A DNA stretch of 64,000 nucleotides from Calditerrivibrio sp. (GTDB taxonomy: Bacteria > Chrysiogenota > Deferribacteres > Deferribacterales > Calditerrivibrionaceae), in contig JAOAHS010000061.1 of the NCBI GenBank assembly GCA_026415135.1, positions 1 to 64,000 of the forward strand, written 5' to 3'. Of this stretch, positions 1 through 8,775 are shown piece after piece. The translations under genes and the position numbers were made by a program. The first letter of the stretch is position 1; every line of letters begins with the position of its first letter. The notes below the pieces were generated by a model. That model searched no databases and was not told the origin of the DNA. It was given only the letters and a program-made list of their open reading frames with translations.

Positions 1-927
1 CTTATTTTAAAATCTGGTAAGACTGCTGTGGATCTATGTCTTTATGTATTGTTACCTATTATGGTTATAATGATGGCTGTTATGAGGTTATTGGAGGAGA
101 AAAGGGTTTTGGGGTTTGTTTCAGGATTGTTTTATCCAGTACTTAGGATTTTTGGTTTGCCTGGGCTTGGTATTTTTGCTGCGTTGCAGATACTTTTGGT
201 GAGCTTTGCTGCGCCTATTGCTACCCTTACGATAATGGAAAAAGAGAGAATCTCTGAAAGGGAGATGGCTGCGTCCCTTGCGATGATTTTTTCTATGTCG
301 CAGGCCAATGCTGTGTTTCCTTTGATTGTATATGGTTTGGATTTTAAGGTTATACTTTTTACATCTATTGTAGGCGGTGTTTTATCGGCATGTTTTACCT
401 TTTATATTTTCGGTAGAAAACTTGAGTATAGCAATTCTGTTTACGATAGCATTACAAAGCTTAGTTCTGGTAGATCTATCTTGACTATTATGCTTGATGG
501 TGGGTATGAGGCTGTGAATCTTATCTTAAAATCTATTCCACTTATAATGATTGCTATATTTGCGGTAAATATTTTAAAAGCTTATAATATTGTTAATCTT
601 ATAGAAACATTGTTTAAACCTATAGTTGGTTTTTTTGGTGTTAATCCGTCTGTTACCCTTCCTGTGGTGACAAAGTTTCTTGCTGGTGGGACTGCAATGA
701 TGGCTGTTTCTGTTGATCTTATAAAGTCTGGTATTATGACAGCCAAAGATTTGAATTTGATTGCAGGGTTTGTGATAAACCCTTTTGATATTGTGGGAGT
801 CATGGTGTTATGTTCTGCTGGTGAGACAACAAGAAAAGTATTAAAACCAGCTGCTTTGGGAACTTGCATTGGGCTTTTGATTAAAGGGGTGTTGCATTAT
901 ATCCTTATAAGGGTGTTTTATGGATGA
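1..927 (+). CDS. Nucleoside-recognition (Gate) domain membrane protein, 5' truncated
   Basis: Integral membrane protein with many hydrophobic helices and two repeats resembling the nucleoside-recognition 'Gate' domain (SpmA/SpmB/YjiH group). Conserved-looking segments are SMSQANAVFPL in the first half and PVVTKFLAGGTAMMAVS in the second, each at the start of a Gate-like unit. A GTG at 28 could be read as a start, but the frame stays open to base 1 and that GTG falls inside a hydrophobic stretch. The true start therefore lies before the window and about 308 residues are visible. The substrate is unknown; family members are described as nucleoside or small-solute permease-like proteins. The 3' end overlaps the next gene by 8 bases, so the two are probably cotranscribed. 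Confidence 0.7.
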   Translation, partial: LILKSGKTAVDLCLYVLLPIMVIMMAVMRLLEEKRVLGFVSGLFYPVLRIFGLPGLGIFAALQILLVSFAAPIATLTIMEKERISEREMAASLAMIFSMSQANAVFPLIVYGLDFKVILFTSIVGGVLSACFTFYIFGRKLEYSNSVYDSITKLSSGRSILTIMLDGGYEAVNLILKSIPLIMIAIFAVNILKAYNIVNLIETLFKPIVGFFGVNPSVTLPVVTKFLAGGTAMMAVSVDLIKSGIMTAKDLNLIAGFVINPFDIVGVMVLCSAGETTRKVLKPAALGTCIGLLIKGVLHYILIRVFYG

Positions 928-1429
928 AATAATCGAATTTTATCTGGACGCTGCAAATAGAATCATAAATGCTAAAAATGTAGATTTATCTAATATCAAA
1001 GGTAAAGGGTATTTCGAGTTTTCCAATGATGAGATGCTTAAAAAACTTTTAAGTAAAATATTTCAGATTGTTAGAACAAAAAAGATAACTTTTACGACGA
1101 CATATAGATGTGATGATGACAAGTACAACAGGATCTTTAAGCTTGAAATAGAGCCTCTTATAGATGGGATGCTAAGATTAAGGCATGTTTTGGTATCCAA
1201 GACACCAAGACCTACTTTACTGGATTTTTCCAGAAGATCAGATTTGGTCTATAGAATGTGTGCTTGGTGCGATAAAATCTTTTATGTAGATAGATATATT
1301 GAGTTAGATGAAGCTGTGAATAATTTAAAGTTATTCGAACATAATTATCTTCCTATGTTTACCCATGGTATTTGCTCCGATTGTCATAAAAAACTCATGG
1401 ACGAAATAGAAGAGTTGGCTAATAGTTAA
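920..1429 (+). CDS. Small protein with C-terminal CxxC...HGICxxC zinc-ribbon-like motif
   Basis: A 169-residue soluble protein of unknown function. The N-terminal ~110 residues are mixed alpha/beta and could be a degenerate PAS-like fold. The C-terminal part carries CAWC (about residues 111-114), then THGICSDCHKKL near the end, a four-cysteine pattern that suggests a metal site. A similar CAWC...HGICxxC tail is common at the end of PAS-containing sensor proteins, here without any kinase, cyclase or receiver domain. It overlaps the preceding membrane-protein gene by 8 bases. The function is not known; a redox or metal sensing role is only a guess. Confidence 0.6.
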   Translation: MDEIIEFYLDAANRIINAKNVDLSNIKGKGYFEFSNDEMLKKLLSKIFQIVRTKKITFTTTYRCDDDKYNRIFKLEIEPLIDGMLRLRHVLVSKTPRPTLLDFSRRSDLVYRMCAWCDKIFYVDRYIELDEAVNNLKLFEHNYLPMFTHGICSDCHKKLMDEIEELANS

Positions 1430-1449
1430 GTGATTAGGTTAAATTATAT

Positions 1450-1478
1450 TTGACTTTTTCCCGATTTTTCGTTAAGAA
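1450..1478 (+). promoter_or_regulatory. Candidate sigma-70 promoter for the paaK-liv operon
   Basis: TTGACT at 1450-1455 and a weak TAAGAA at 1473-1478 are separated by 17 bases, in the 79-base gap before the first phenylacetate-CoA ligase gene. The -35 is good and the -10 poor, so this is a tentative call. Confidence 0.35.
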
Positions 1479-1508
1479 TTATTAAATTTTTTTTAGTGGG
1501 GTTGCAAT

Positions 1509-2813
1509 ATGATATGGAATGAAGAGTTTGAAACATTGCCAAGGGAAGCCCTTGAGGCATTGCAGCTTAAAAGACTCAAAGCAACTCTTGAAAAAGTGTA
1601 TGCCACTGTACCTTTTTATAGAAAAAAGTTTGATGAGGCTGGTTTTCATCCGGACAAGCTTAAGACATTGGAAGATATAAAATATATTCCCTTTACATAC
1701 AAACAGGATCTTAGAGACAACTACCCTTTTGGGCTATTTGCAGTACCAAGAGAACAGGTAGTTAGAATCCATGCTTCAAGTGGGACAACAGGCAAGCCTA
1801 CTGTGGTTGGTTATACAAAAAGGGATATATCCATGTGGGCTGAACTGATGGCACGGACATTTACCGCTGCTGGTGTCAAAAAAGGTGATATTCTTCAAAA
1901 CGCCTATGGGTATGGACTTTTTACTGGTGGGCTTGGAGCCCATTATGGTGCTGAGCTTATTGGTGCGTCTGTTATCCCTATTTCTGGTGGTAACTCTAAG
2001 AGACAGGTGATGATAATGAAGGATTTTGGTGCCAATGCTATCTCCTGTACGCCATCTTATGCCCTTAATCTCTATGAGACTGCCATTGAGGAGGGGATAG
2101 ATATAAAGGAGTTACCTCTAAGGGTGGGTATCTTTGGGGCAGAACCGTGGACTAATGAGATGAGAAAAGAGATAGAGGAGAAGTGGGGGATAGATGCTAT
2201 TGATATATATGGTTTGAGTGAGGTCATAGGTCCGGGTGTTTCCTTTGAATGTATCGAGGCCAAAAACGGTATGCATATTAATGAAGATCATTTTTTGGTG
2301 GAGGTAATAGATCCTGATACTGAAAAGTCATTGCCTTACGGAGAGGTTGGAGAACTTGTTTTTACAAGTCTTACCAAAGAGGCTTTACCAATAATCAGAT
2401 ACAGGACAAGGGATATATCAAGGCTTATAAAAGAGCCATGTATTTGTGGTAGAACTTTTGTCAGAATGGAAAAAGTAACAGGTAGAACGGATGATATGCT
2501 TATTATTAGAGGTGTAAACTTATTCCCATCACAGATTGAGTCCATCCTCATAGAAACAAAAGGTGTATTGCCCCATTACCAGATTATTGTTGATAGGGTA
2601 AACAATCTTGATCAGCTTGAAGTGCTGGTAGAGGTGAGTGAGGAATTTTTCTCTGATGAGATCAAAGTATTACAGGGGTTGGGTGAAAGTATAGAGAAGA
2701 ATATAAAGGATATCATCGGTATTACTTGTAAGGTTCGTTTGGTAGAACCGAAGACGCTGGAAAGAAGTGAGGGAAAAGCAAAGAGAGTTATAGATAAAAG
2801 AAAACTCAAATAG
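1509..2813 (+). CDS. paaK: Phenylacetate-CoA ligase (first copy)
   Basis: Adenylate-forming enzyme (ANL superfamily) of 434 residues, expected to convert phenylacetate or a related aryl acid plus CoA and ATP to the aryl-CoA, AMP and PPi. The phosphate-binding loop [16 protein letters not shown] lies near residues 87-102. IYGLSEV (A5-like) and the conserved arginine context RYRTRD follow, then [13 protein letters not shown] and a C-terminal AMP-binding_C_2-like domain ending [10 protein letters not shown]. The length is normal. A second copy lies at 8776 and the two flank a branched-chain-type ABC importer. A GTGGGG ribosome-binding site precedes the ATG. The exact acid is not shown by sequence; arylacetates derived from aromatic amino acids are the likely substrates. 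Confidence 0.9.
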   Translation: MIWNEEFETLPREALEALQLKRLKATLEKVYATVPFYRKKFDEAGFHPDKLKTLEDIKYIPFTYKQDLRDNYPFGLFAVPREQVVRIHASSGTTGKPTVVGYTKRDISMWAELMARTFTAAGVKKGDILQNAYGYGLFTGGLGAHYGAELIGASVIPISGGNSKRQVMIMKDFGANAISCTPSYALNLYETAIEEGIDIKELPLRVGIFGAEPWTNEMRKEIEEKWGIDAIDIYGLSEVIGPGVSFECIEAKNGMHINEDHFLVEVIDPDTEKSLPYGEVGELVFTSLTKEALPIIRYRTRDISRLIKEPCICGRTFVRMEKVTGRTDDMLIIRGVNLFPSQIESILIETKGVLPHYQIIVDRVNNLDQLEVLVEVSEEFFSDEIKVLQGLGESIEKNIKDIIGITCKVRLVEPKTLERSEGKAKRVIDKRKLK

Positions 2814-2821
2814 GGGGTTTT

Positions 2822-3253
2822 ATGAAAATTACTCAGATTTCAGTATTCATAGAAAATAAGTCTGGTAGATTATATGAGATTTGTGATCTTTTAGGTAAAA
2901 ACGATTTAAACATAAGGGCCCTTTCCCTTGCGGATACTTCTGACTTTGGTATTTTGAGGTTAATTATAAATGATCCTGAAAAGGCTTATACCCTTTTAAA
3001 GCAAAACGGTTTTACAGTTGGTAAAACTGAGGTGATTGCTGTTGAAGTGCCTGATGTGCCTGGTGGTCTTGCTTCCGTTCTTAAGATATTAAAGGATAAT
3101 GATGTAAATGTGGAGTATATGTATGCTTTTGTTGAGAAGAGCACCGATTTTGCTGTTATGATTTTTAGGTTTGATGAGGTGGAGAAGGCTTTGGAAACAT
3201 TAGAAAGCGCAGGTATAAAAACCTTAGAAGGCAACAAAATATATGGTATATAG
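2822..3253 (+). CDS. Tandem ACT-domain protein
   Basis: A 143-residue protein made of two ACT modules, about residues 1-68 ([20 protein letters not shown]) and 70-143 ([20 protein letters not shown]). Each shows the GRL/GGL turn after the first strand that forms the amino-acid-binding interface. No catalytic domain is attached, so a ligand-sensing or regulatory role is likely, with an amino acid as effector. It starts 8 bases after paaK with a TAGGGGG ribosome-binding site. Free-standing ACT proteins are frequent neighbours of phenylacetate-CoA ligases, which supports a role in aromatic amino acid metabolism. The ligand is inferred only. Confidence 0.8.
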   Translation: MKITQISVFIENKSGRLYEICDLLGKNDLNIRALSLADTSDFGILRLIINDPEKAYTLLKQNGFTVGKTEVIAVEVPDVPGGLASVLKILKDNDVNVEYMYAFVEKSTDFAVMIFRFDEVEKALETLESAGIKTLEGNKIYGI

Positions 3254-3262
3254 GGGTATGAT

Positions 3263-4378
3263 ATGAAGAGACTTTTTGTGTTTTTGTTGTTACTTTTGTC
3301 GGTTTCTGCTTATGCTGAGTTGAAAATAGGGGCACTTTTGGCCCTTACTGGACCTGCTTCTATTCTGGGTTTGCCAGAAAAGCAGACTATTGAAATGCTT
3401 GTTCAGGAGATTAACAAAAAGGGTGGTATAGGTGGACAGAAGATTTCGATGGTGATTTACGATACACAGAGTATTGATGATGAAGCAAGAAAGAAGTTTC
3501 TAAGACTTGTTCAAAAGGATGAAGTGTCTGTTATTTTGGGGCCTACCACATCTGGGGAAACACTTGCCATCAAAGACTTAGCATCCCAATACAAAGTCCC
3601 AGTTATTAGTATGGCTTCCAGTGACAGGATTGTTGATCCTCTTAACAGATATGTTTTTAAAGTGGCGCCGTCTGATGATCATGCTGTCCAGAAAATTTAT
3701 GAATATCTATCTGCAAATAAGAAAAATAAGGTGGCACTTTTAACTGTTCAAAATGGCTACGGTGATTCTGGTAGGGCTGCTCTACTTAAGGAAGCAAAAA
3801 ATTTTGGCATTGAGGTTGTGGCTGATGAAAAGTATTCCGATAGCGATAAGGATATGACTTCTCAGCTATCCAAGATCGCTGCTAAAAAGCCGGATGCTGT
3901 TATCTGCTGGGGTGTGGGACCTGCTCCTGCTATTATAGCTAAAAATTTCAAACAGTTAAACATCAATGCCCAGCTTGTGATGAGTCATGGTGTGGCATCT
4001 GCTAAATTTATAGAGCTGGCTCAGGATGCAGCAAATGGTATAATACTGCCTGCTGGTAGGATGATCATAGCGGAGCAGTTGCCTGATAATGATAAATATA
4101 AATCACTACTTTTATCTTATATTAAAGATTTTGAAAGCGAATTCAAAACGCCGGTATCTACATTCGGTGGTCATGCCTATGATGCTATAAATATCATCTC
4201 TATGGCTCTTAGAAATTTTAAAAACACTGAAGATATAGTTAACAATATAGAGAATATAAAGGGATATGTTGGTACTTATGGAACATTCAATTTTTCCAAT
4301 ACCGACCACAACGGTCTATCAAGGGATGCTTTTGTTATGGTCAGGATTGAGAATAAGAAGTGGAAATTGATAAAATAA
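3263..4378 (+). CDS. livK: Branched-chain/aryl amino-acid-type ABC substrate-binding protein, copy 1
   Basis: Periplasmic binding protein of the LivJ/LivK (peripla_BP_6) family, 371 residues. It has a signal peptide (MKRLFVFLLLLLSVSAYA, cleavage probably after AYA) followed by ELKIGALLALTGPAS, the typical first strand and ligand loop. It would capture an amino acid or aryl acid and deliver it to the LivHMGF permease downstream. It is a close paralogue of the next gene, with long shared segments such as DKDMTSQLSKIA and CWGVGPAPAI. That points to a recent tandem duplication giving two receptors for one transporter. The ligand cannot be read from sequence; two paaK genes in the operon favour aromatic acids over leucine. 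Confidence 0.9.
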   Translation: MKRLFVFLLLLLSVSAYAELKIGALLALTGPASILGLPEKQTIEMLVQEINKKGGIGGQKISMVIYDTQSIDDEARKKFLRLVQKDEVSVILGPTTSGETLAIKDLASQYKVPVISMASSDRIVDPLNRYVFKVAPSDDHAVQKIYEYLSANKKNKVALLTVQNGYGDSGRAALLKEAKNFGIEVVADEKYSDSDKDMTSQLSKIAAKKPDAVICWGVGPAPAIIAKNFKQLNINAQLVMSHGVASAKFIELAQDAANGIILPAGRMIIAEQLPDNDKYKSLLLSYIKDFESEFKTPVSTFGGHAYDAINIISMALRNFKNTEDIVNNIENIKGYVGTYGTFNFSNTDHNGLSRDAFVMVRIENKKWKLIK

Positions 4379-4397
4379 ATATTTGTTGGGGTCTAGA

Positions 4398-5522
4398 ATG
4401 AGAAGGTTAATATTAGTAGCTATTGTATTAGCTATTTTAAATACTGTAGTGTATGCTGAGATCAAGTTGGGGGCAATCTTTTCGATTACTGGTCCTGCAT
4501 CATATTTAGGGTTACCTGAAAAACAAACACTTGAGATGCTGGTGGAAGATGTAAACAAAAAAGGTGGTATAAAGGGTGAAAAGATTGAGGTTATTATCTA
4601 CGATGATAAAGGTGAGGACGCTGAAGCTAGGAAAAAATTTTTAAGACTTGTCCAAAATGATGGGGTGGTGGCAGTTATTGGACCAACAAGAACAGGGCCA
4701 TCCCTTGCTATAAAAGATTTAGCCCAGAGCATGAAAATCCCTCTTATATCTGTAGCAGCAAGCAAGATGATTGTTTATCCCGTTCAGAAATATATTTTCA
4801 AAACTCCCCAATCCGATGAACATGCTGTAGAAAAAATATACGACTATCTTAAAAAACAGAATAAAAAGAAGGTTGCTATATTGACATCTCAGGATGGTTT
4901 TGGTGATACAGGAAGGACAGCTCTGTTGTCTGAAGCTAAAGCTTATGGCTTGGAAGTGGTTGCTGATGAGAGATTTAAAGATACTGACAAAGACATGACT
5001 TCTCAGCTTTCGAAGATAGCTTCTAAAAATCCTGATGCTATTATTTGCTGGGGTGTGGGGCCAGCTCCTGCGATAGTAGCTAAAAACTACAAGCAGCTCA
5101 ATATTAGTGCACCACTTTTTATGTCTCACGGGGTTGCTTCTAAAAAGTTCATTGAATTAGCAGGTGCTGCAGCCGATGGTATTTACTTACCAGCTGGTAG
5201 ATTAATTGTTGTTGACAAACTGCCAAATAATGATAAATTTAAACCTTTACTGATGGAGTATAAAAAGGAATTTGAGGCGAAATTTAACTCTCCAGTTTCC
5301 TCTTTTGGAGGGTATGCTTATGATGCTTTTATGATGTTTAAAATGGCTGTCGAAAAAGCTGGTAAGGATAAGGATAAAATAGCAGAAGCTCTTGAGAATA
5401 TAAAGGGTTTTATGGGGACCACTGGTGTGTTCAATATGTCTAAGGATGATCATAACGGCTTAAATAAGGATTCTTTTCTGATGATAAAAATAGTAAATGG
5501 TGATTGGGAGATTGTGGAGTAA
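4398..5522 (+). CDS. livK: Branched-chain/aryl amino-acid-type ABC substrate-binding protein, copy 2
   Basis: Second LivK-family periplasmic binding protein (374 residues from the chosen start). A TTG at 4383 is in frame, but the ATG at 4398 sits 7 bases after a GGGG ribosome-binding site and directly begins a proper signal peptide (MRRLILVAIVLAILNTVVYA). The mature part starts EIKLGAIFSITGPAS. It is colinear with copy 1 throughout. Differences are scattered, including the loop after IGP (TRTGPS against TTSGET), so the two may differ in ligand preference. The stop codon overlaps the livH start (TAATG), implying translational coupling. Role: extracytoplasmic receptor for the downstream permease. 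Confidence 0.9.
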   Translation: MRRLILVAIVLAILNTVVYAEIKLGAIFSITGPASYLGLPEKQTLEMLVEDVNKKGGIKGEKIEVIIYDDKGEDAEARKKFLRLVQNDGVVAVIGPTRTGPSLAIKDLAQSMKIPLISVAASKMIVYPVQKYIFKTPQSDEHAVEKIYDYLKKQNKKKVAILTSQDGFGDTGRTALLSEAKAYGLEVVADERFKDTDKDMTSQLSKIASKNPDAIICWGVGPAPAIVAKNYKQLNISAPLFMSHGVASKKFIELAGAAADGIYLPAGRLIVVDKLPNNDKFKPLLMEYKKEFEAKFNSPVSSFGGYAYDAFMMFKMAVEKAGKDKDKIAEALENIKGFMGTTGVFNMSKDDHNGLNKDSFLMIKIVNGDWEIVE

Positions 5523-6385
5523 TGCAGTTTTTATATTCAGGGTTGACCAGTGGAAGTATTTACGCTCTTGTTGCAATAGGTTTTAATATAATTTACAATA
5601 CAACAGGGCTTATAAACTTTGCCCAAGGTGAATTTGTGGTATTGGGTGGTATGCTTATGTATACCACCCTTTCCCTTATTGGTTTACATCCTGTATATGC
5701 CTTTGTAATCACTTTTGTATCTATGTTTGTTTTGGGTTTGGTTTTTGAAAGGTTTTTTTTAAGGTATGTCAGACTTAAAACTGAGACCAATCTTATCACT
5801 GTGACGATAGCTTTATCCATTATTTTACGTGGTTTTGCTATGATTATTTGGGGAAGGGATTCTCTGGCAGTTCCATCCTATGTTGAGGAGAAAACGATCC
5901 CAATGTTGGGAGGTAGTATTACTTCCCAAAGTATTTTGGTGATAATGGTATGTTTTGCTGCTGCTATTTTATTATCTAGTTTTTTTAAGTACACCAAATA
6001 TGGTAAAGCGTTTAGGGCCTGTTATGATGACCAGATGGCTGCAACGATATGTGGTATAAATGTGAATATGATTAGGATGCTTTCTTTTGCTATAGCTGGT
6101 TTTTTGGGTGCTTTGGCTGGTGCTATTATAGCTCCGATTACATTTGTTACATACACTGATGGTGTTATGGCTGGTTTAAAGGGGTTTGCTGCTGCTATCA
6201 TTGGTGGACTTGGTAGTTTTTGGGGTGGACTTTTTGGAGGTTTTGTTCTTGGTATTATAGAAGCATTTTTTGCGTTTACATTACCATCAGGTTTTAAAGA
6301 TGCTTTTGCTTTTATTATACTGCTTTTGATACTTTTTGTTAAACCATCAGGATTTTTTGGTAAGAAAAAGGCTGTGAGAATATGA
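5522..6385 (+). CDS. livH: ABC transporter permease LivH
   Basis: Inner-membrane permease of the branched-chain amino acid (HAAT) ABC family, 287 residues. The ATG overlaps the preceding stop (TAATG) and follows GGGAG/TGGAG ribosome-binding sequences; a TTG 18 bases upstream is less likely. Hallmarks are the N-terminal LTSGSIYALVAIGFNIIY, LINFAQGEFVVLGGM, and the cytoplasmic coupling segment YGKAFRACYDDQMAATICGI that docks on the ATPases, followed by GLGSFWGG near the C terminus. It pairs with LivM, which overlaps its end by 4 bases. The coupling loop looks canonical here, unlike that of LivM. Confidence 0.93.
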   Translation: MQFLYSGLTSGSIYALVAIGFNIIYNTTGLINFAQGEFVVLGGMLMYTTLSLIGLHPVYAFVITFVSMFVLGLVFERFFLRYVRLKTETNLITVTIALSIILRGFAMIIWGRDSLAVPSYVEEKTIPMLGGSITSQSILVIMVCFAAAILLSSFFKYTKYGKAFRACYDDQMAATICGINVNMIRMLSFAIAGFLGALAGAIIAPITFVTYTDGVMAGLKGFAAAIIGGLGSFWGGLFGGFVLGIIEAFFAFTLPSGFKDAFAFIILLLILFVKPSGFFGKKKAVRI

Positions 6386-7326
6386 AAAAAATAAATTTTT
6401 ATTATCTAATATTTATAGTGGTATTTTTGTCTATATTTTACTTTAGTGTAGAAAATCAGTTTTACAAAAGCATACTTATATACATAATGATCAATGCTAT
6501 AAATGCTTCATTACTAAATATACTCTTTGGTTACACCGGTGTTATCTCTTTGGGACAGGCTGCTTTTTTTGGTATCGGTGCTTATACTTCAGGTATTTTG
6601 ACTGTACATTACGGATTTGATCCCATGTTGACGATCCTATTGGGTATTGTTTTTTCTGTAATTGTGGCGTTCTTGGTGGGGTATCCTACATTGAAGCTAC
6701 ATGGACACTATTTGGCGATGGCAACATTGGGCTTTGGGATGATCTTTTATATACTTTTTAATGAGTTTACAAATCTGACTGGAGGTCCTTCTGGGCTTGT
6801 AGGGATACCGAAACTGAGTTTGTTTGGAGTTGTTTTGGATAATGAAAGTAAGTTTTTTGTGTTTATGGCGATCTATTTTGTGATTTTTTCTATTTTGTTA
6901 GAATTGTTTGATAAATCTTATTATTCATATAAGCTTAAGTTCATAAAGGAATCTGAGTTTGCCTCAAAGTCGTTTGGGATAAATGTGGCAAAGACAAAGA
7001 TATCTGTATTTGTATTTGTGGCTGGATTAACCTCTATTACCGGGAGTCTTTTTGCATTCTACTCAGGTTTTATAAGCCCAGTATCTTTTAACCTTAAGTA
7101 TTCCATCGATATATTTGTTATGGCTACTGTGGGTGGTTTGGGTAGTATTGTTGGTGGTACTTTGGGGGCTTCTTTATTAACACTTTTTCCTGAGTTGATT
7201 TCGACTTTTGAAGATTATGAGATGGTGGTTTATGGAACATTGCTTTTAATCGTAGTGATGTTTTTCCCGCAGGGGTTAGCTGGAATATTTAAAAAGGTGT
7301 TTGGTAACTATGTTAAAAGTAGATAA
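6382..7326 (+). CDS. livM: ABC transporter permease LivM
   Basis: Second permease subunit of the HAAT importer, 314 residues with about eight to ten hydrophobic segments. Family signatures are GYTGVISLGQAAFFGIGAYT, HYLAMATLGFGMI, NLTGGPSGL and ATVGGLGSIVGGTLGA. The cytoplasmic coupling region that in most LivM proteins reads FGRALRAIRE is diverged (YKLKFIKESEFASKSFGINV). The partner ATPase LivG also has an altered signature motif, so the LivM/LivG side of the transporter appears to have drifted. It overlaps livH by 4 bases and livG by 17 bases. Confidence 0.92.
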   Translation: MKKINFYYLIFIVVFLSIFYFSVENQFYKSILIYIMINAINASLLNILFGYTGVISLGQAAFFGIGAYTSGILTVHYGFDPMLTILLGIVFSVIVAFLVGYPTLKLHGHYLAMATLGFGMIFYILFNEFTNLTGGPSGLVGIPKLSLFGVVLDNESKFFVFMAIYFVIFSILLELFDKSYYSYKLKFIKESEFASKSFGINVAKTKISVFVFVAGLTSITGSLFAFYSGFISPVSFNLKYSIDIFVMATVGGLGSIVGGTLGASLLTLFPELISTFEDYEMVVYGTLLLIVVMFFPQGLAGIFKKVFGNYVKSR

Positions 7327-8059
7327 TATATCAATAAGTTTTGGAGGGTTAAAGGCTTTAAGTAATGTTTCTTTCTCTATTTCTAATGGGATAAATGCTT
7401 TAATTGGACCAAACGGGGCTGGAAAGACCACACTTTTTAATGTTGTATCTGGATTTCTTGTACCTACCGAGGGTAAAATTTTTTTTAAAGGTGAAGATAT
7501 CACAGGACAACCACCATATAAAATATTTTCATTAGGTATATCAAGAACCTTTCAGAATTTAAACCTCATCAAAGAGGCAACATTGAGGGAAAACCTCTAT
7601 CTCGGTATTCTTGAGAAGGAAAAGCCATCACTTTTAAAAGATATGATGAGGTTGAACAAATCTTTTTGGAAAAGAATAGATGAAAAGATCGATGAAGTAA
7701 TGGAACTCACTGGTGTAAAATCCTGGCAGCATCTTAAGCCTGAATCAGCTCCTTATGGGGTTTTGAAAAATTTTGAGTTGGCAAGAGCCCTTGTCTCTAA
7801 TCCCATATTGTTATTGCTTGATGAGCCTGCTGCTGGTCTTAATAATACTGAAAAGGAGAGTCTGGGAGTTTTACTCGAAAAGATAGCCCAAACAGGTATC
7901 GATATCCTGATGGTGGAGCACGATATGACTTTTGTTTCGAGTCTTGCTAAGTATGTTGTTTGTCTAAATTTTGGTAAAGTGATTGCAATGGGTAGTTACC
8001 TTGAGATAAGGCAAAACGATGAGGTAATTAGGGCTTATTTGGGGGATCTGGATGCTTAA
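7310..8059 (+). CDS. livG: ABC transporter ATP-binding protein LivG (degenerate signature motif)
   Basis: Cytoplasmic ATPase of the HAAT importer, 249 residues. Walker A is GPNGAGKTT, Walker B LLLLDEPAAGLN with the catalytic Glu, and the switch His is in MVEHDM. The ABC signature, normally LSYGQQRRLEIARAL in this family, is replaced by APYGVLKNFELARAL, losing the serine and glutamine. The ATG at 7310 is preferred to a TTG at 7301 because AGG at 7295-7297 is only 3 bases from the TTG but about 12 from the ATG. The next gene, livF, overlaps by 8 bases and has a normal signature, so the heterodimer would contain one canonical and one degenerate ATP site. Confidence 0.9.
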   Translation: MLKVDNISISFGGLKALSNVSFSISNGINALIGPNGAGKTTLFNVVSGFLVPTEGKIFFKGEDITGQPPYKIFSLGISRTFQNLNLIKEATLRENLYLGILEKEKPSLLKDMMRLNKSFWKRIDEKIDEVMELTGVKSWQHLKPESAPYGVLKNFELARALVSNPILLLLDEPAAGLNNTEKESLGVLLEKIAQTGIDILMVEHDMTFVSSLAKYVVCLNFGKVIAMGSYLEIRQNDEVIRAYLGDLDA

Positions 8060-8774
8060 GGTTACATCTTTGACGGTTAATTATGGGTCTATTAATGCCT
8101 TAAGAAATGTGTCTGTTCATATAAGAAAGGGTGAGTTTGTTGCTTTGATAGGTTCTAATGGTGCTGGTAAGACTACTTTGTTAAACTCCATATTTGGTCT
8201 CATACCATCGGAAGGGGAGATTGTTTTCAAAGATAAAAATCTGAAAGATATCCCAGCAAATAGAAGGAACTCTTTGGGATTGGCTCTTGTGCCAGAAGGT
8301 AGAAGGATCTTTCCTAATATGACTGTTCTTGAGAATCTTGAGTTGGGTGGATATAATTTAAAGAAAAGAGATATATCTAAAAAAATAGAAGAGCTTGTGG
8401 TGCTTTTTCCTGTGCTCAAGGAGAGGTTTAGGCAGCTTGCGGGAATGTTGTCAGGTGGAGAACAGCAGATGTTAGCTATTTCGAGGGCGCTCATGTCAAA
8501 TCCTGAGCTTTTGTTGATGGATGAACCTTCTATGGGGCTTGCGCCTTTAGTTGTAAAAGAGGTATATGAAAAGTTGTCTTTGCTCAAAAAGAACGGTCTT
8601 ACTATTTTCTTAGTGGAGCAAAATGCTGTGGCTGCTTTAAAATATGCTGATAGGGGTTATGTATTAGAAAATGGTAGAATTGTGCTGCAGGGTAAGAGTA
8701 GTGAATTAGTATCTGACAATGAAATAAAAAGAGCATACTTGGGCAAAGAGTACAGAGAGAAATGGGAGAGATAA
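8052..8774 (+). CDS. livF: ABC transporter ATP-binding protein LivF
   Basis: Second ATPase of the HAAT importer, 240 residues, forming a dimer with LivG under the LivH/LivM permease. Walker A is GSNGAGKTT, the signature [15 protein letters not shown] is canonical, Walker B is [13 protein letters not shown], and the H-loop is FLVEQNA, the Gln-containing variant usual for LivF. The family segment [18 protein letters not shown] is present. It overlaps livG and stops 1 base before the second paaK, keeping the ligase within the same transcript. Confidence 0.94.
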   Translation: MLKVTSLTVNYGSINALRNVSVHIRKGEFVALIGSNGAGKTTLLNSIFGLIPSEGEIVFKDKNLKDIPANRRNSLGLALVPEGRRIFPNMTVLENLELGGYNLKKRDISKKIEELVVLFPVLKERFRQLAGMLSGGEQQMLAISRALMSNPELLLMDEPSMGLAPLVVKEVYEKLSLLKKNGLTIFLVEQNAVAALKYADRGYVLENGRIVLQGKSSELVSDNEIKRAYLGKEYREKWER

Positions 8775-8775
8775 A

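Noticed and set aside
4719-5129. Long open frame opposite livK copy 2 (and similar ones opposite nifJ, acnB and others)
   Set aside because: Their translations are low-complexity or Cys/His/Ser-rich shadows of well-supported genes, without ribosome-binding sites or recognisable domains.
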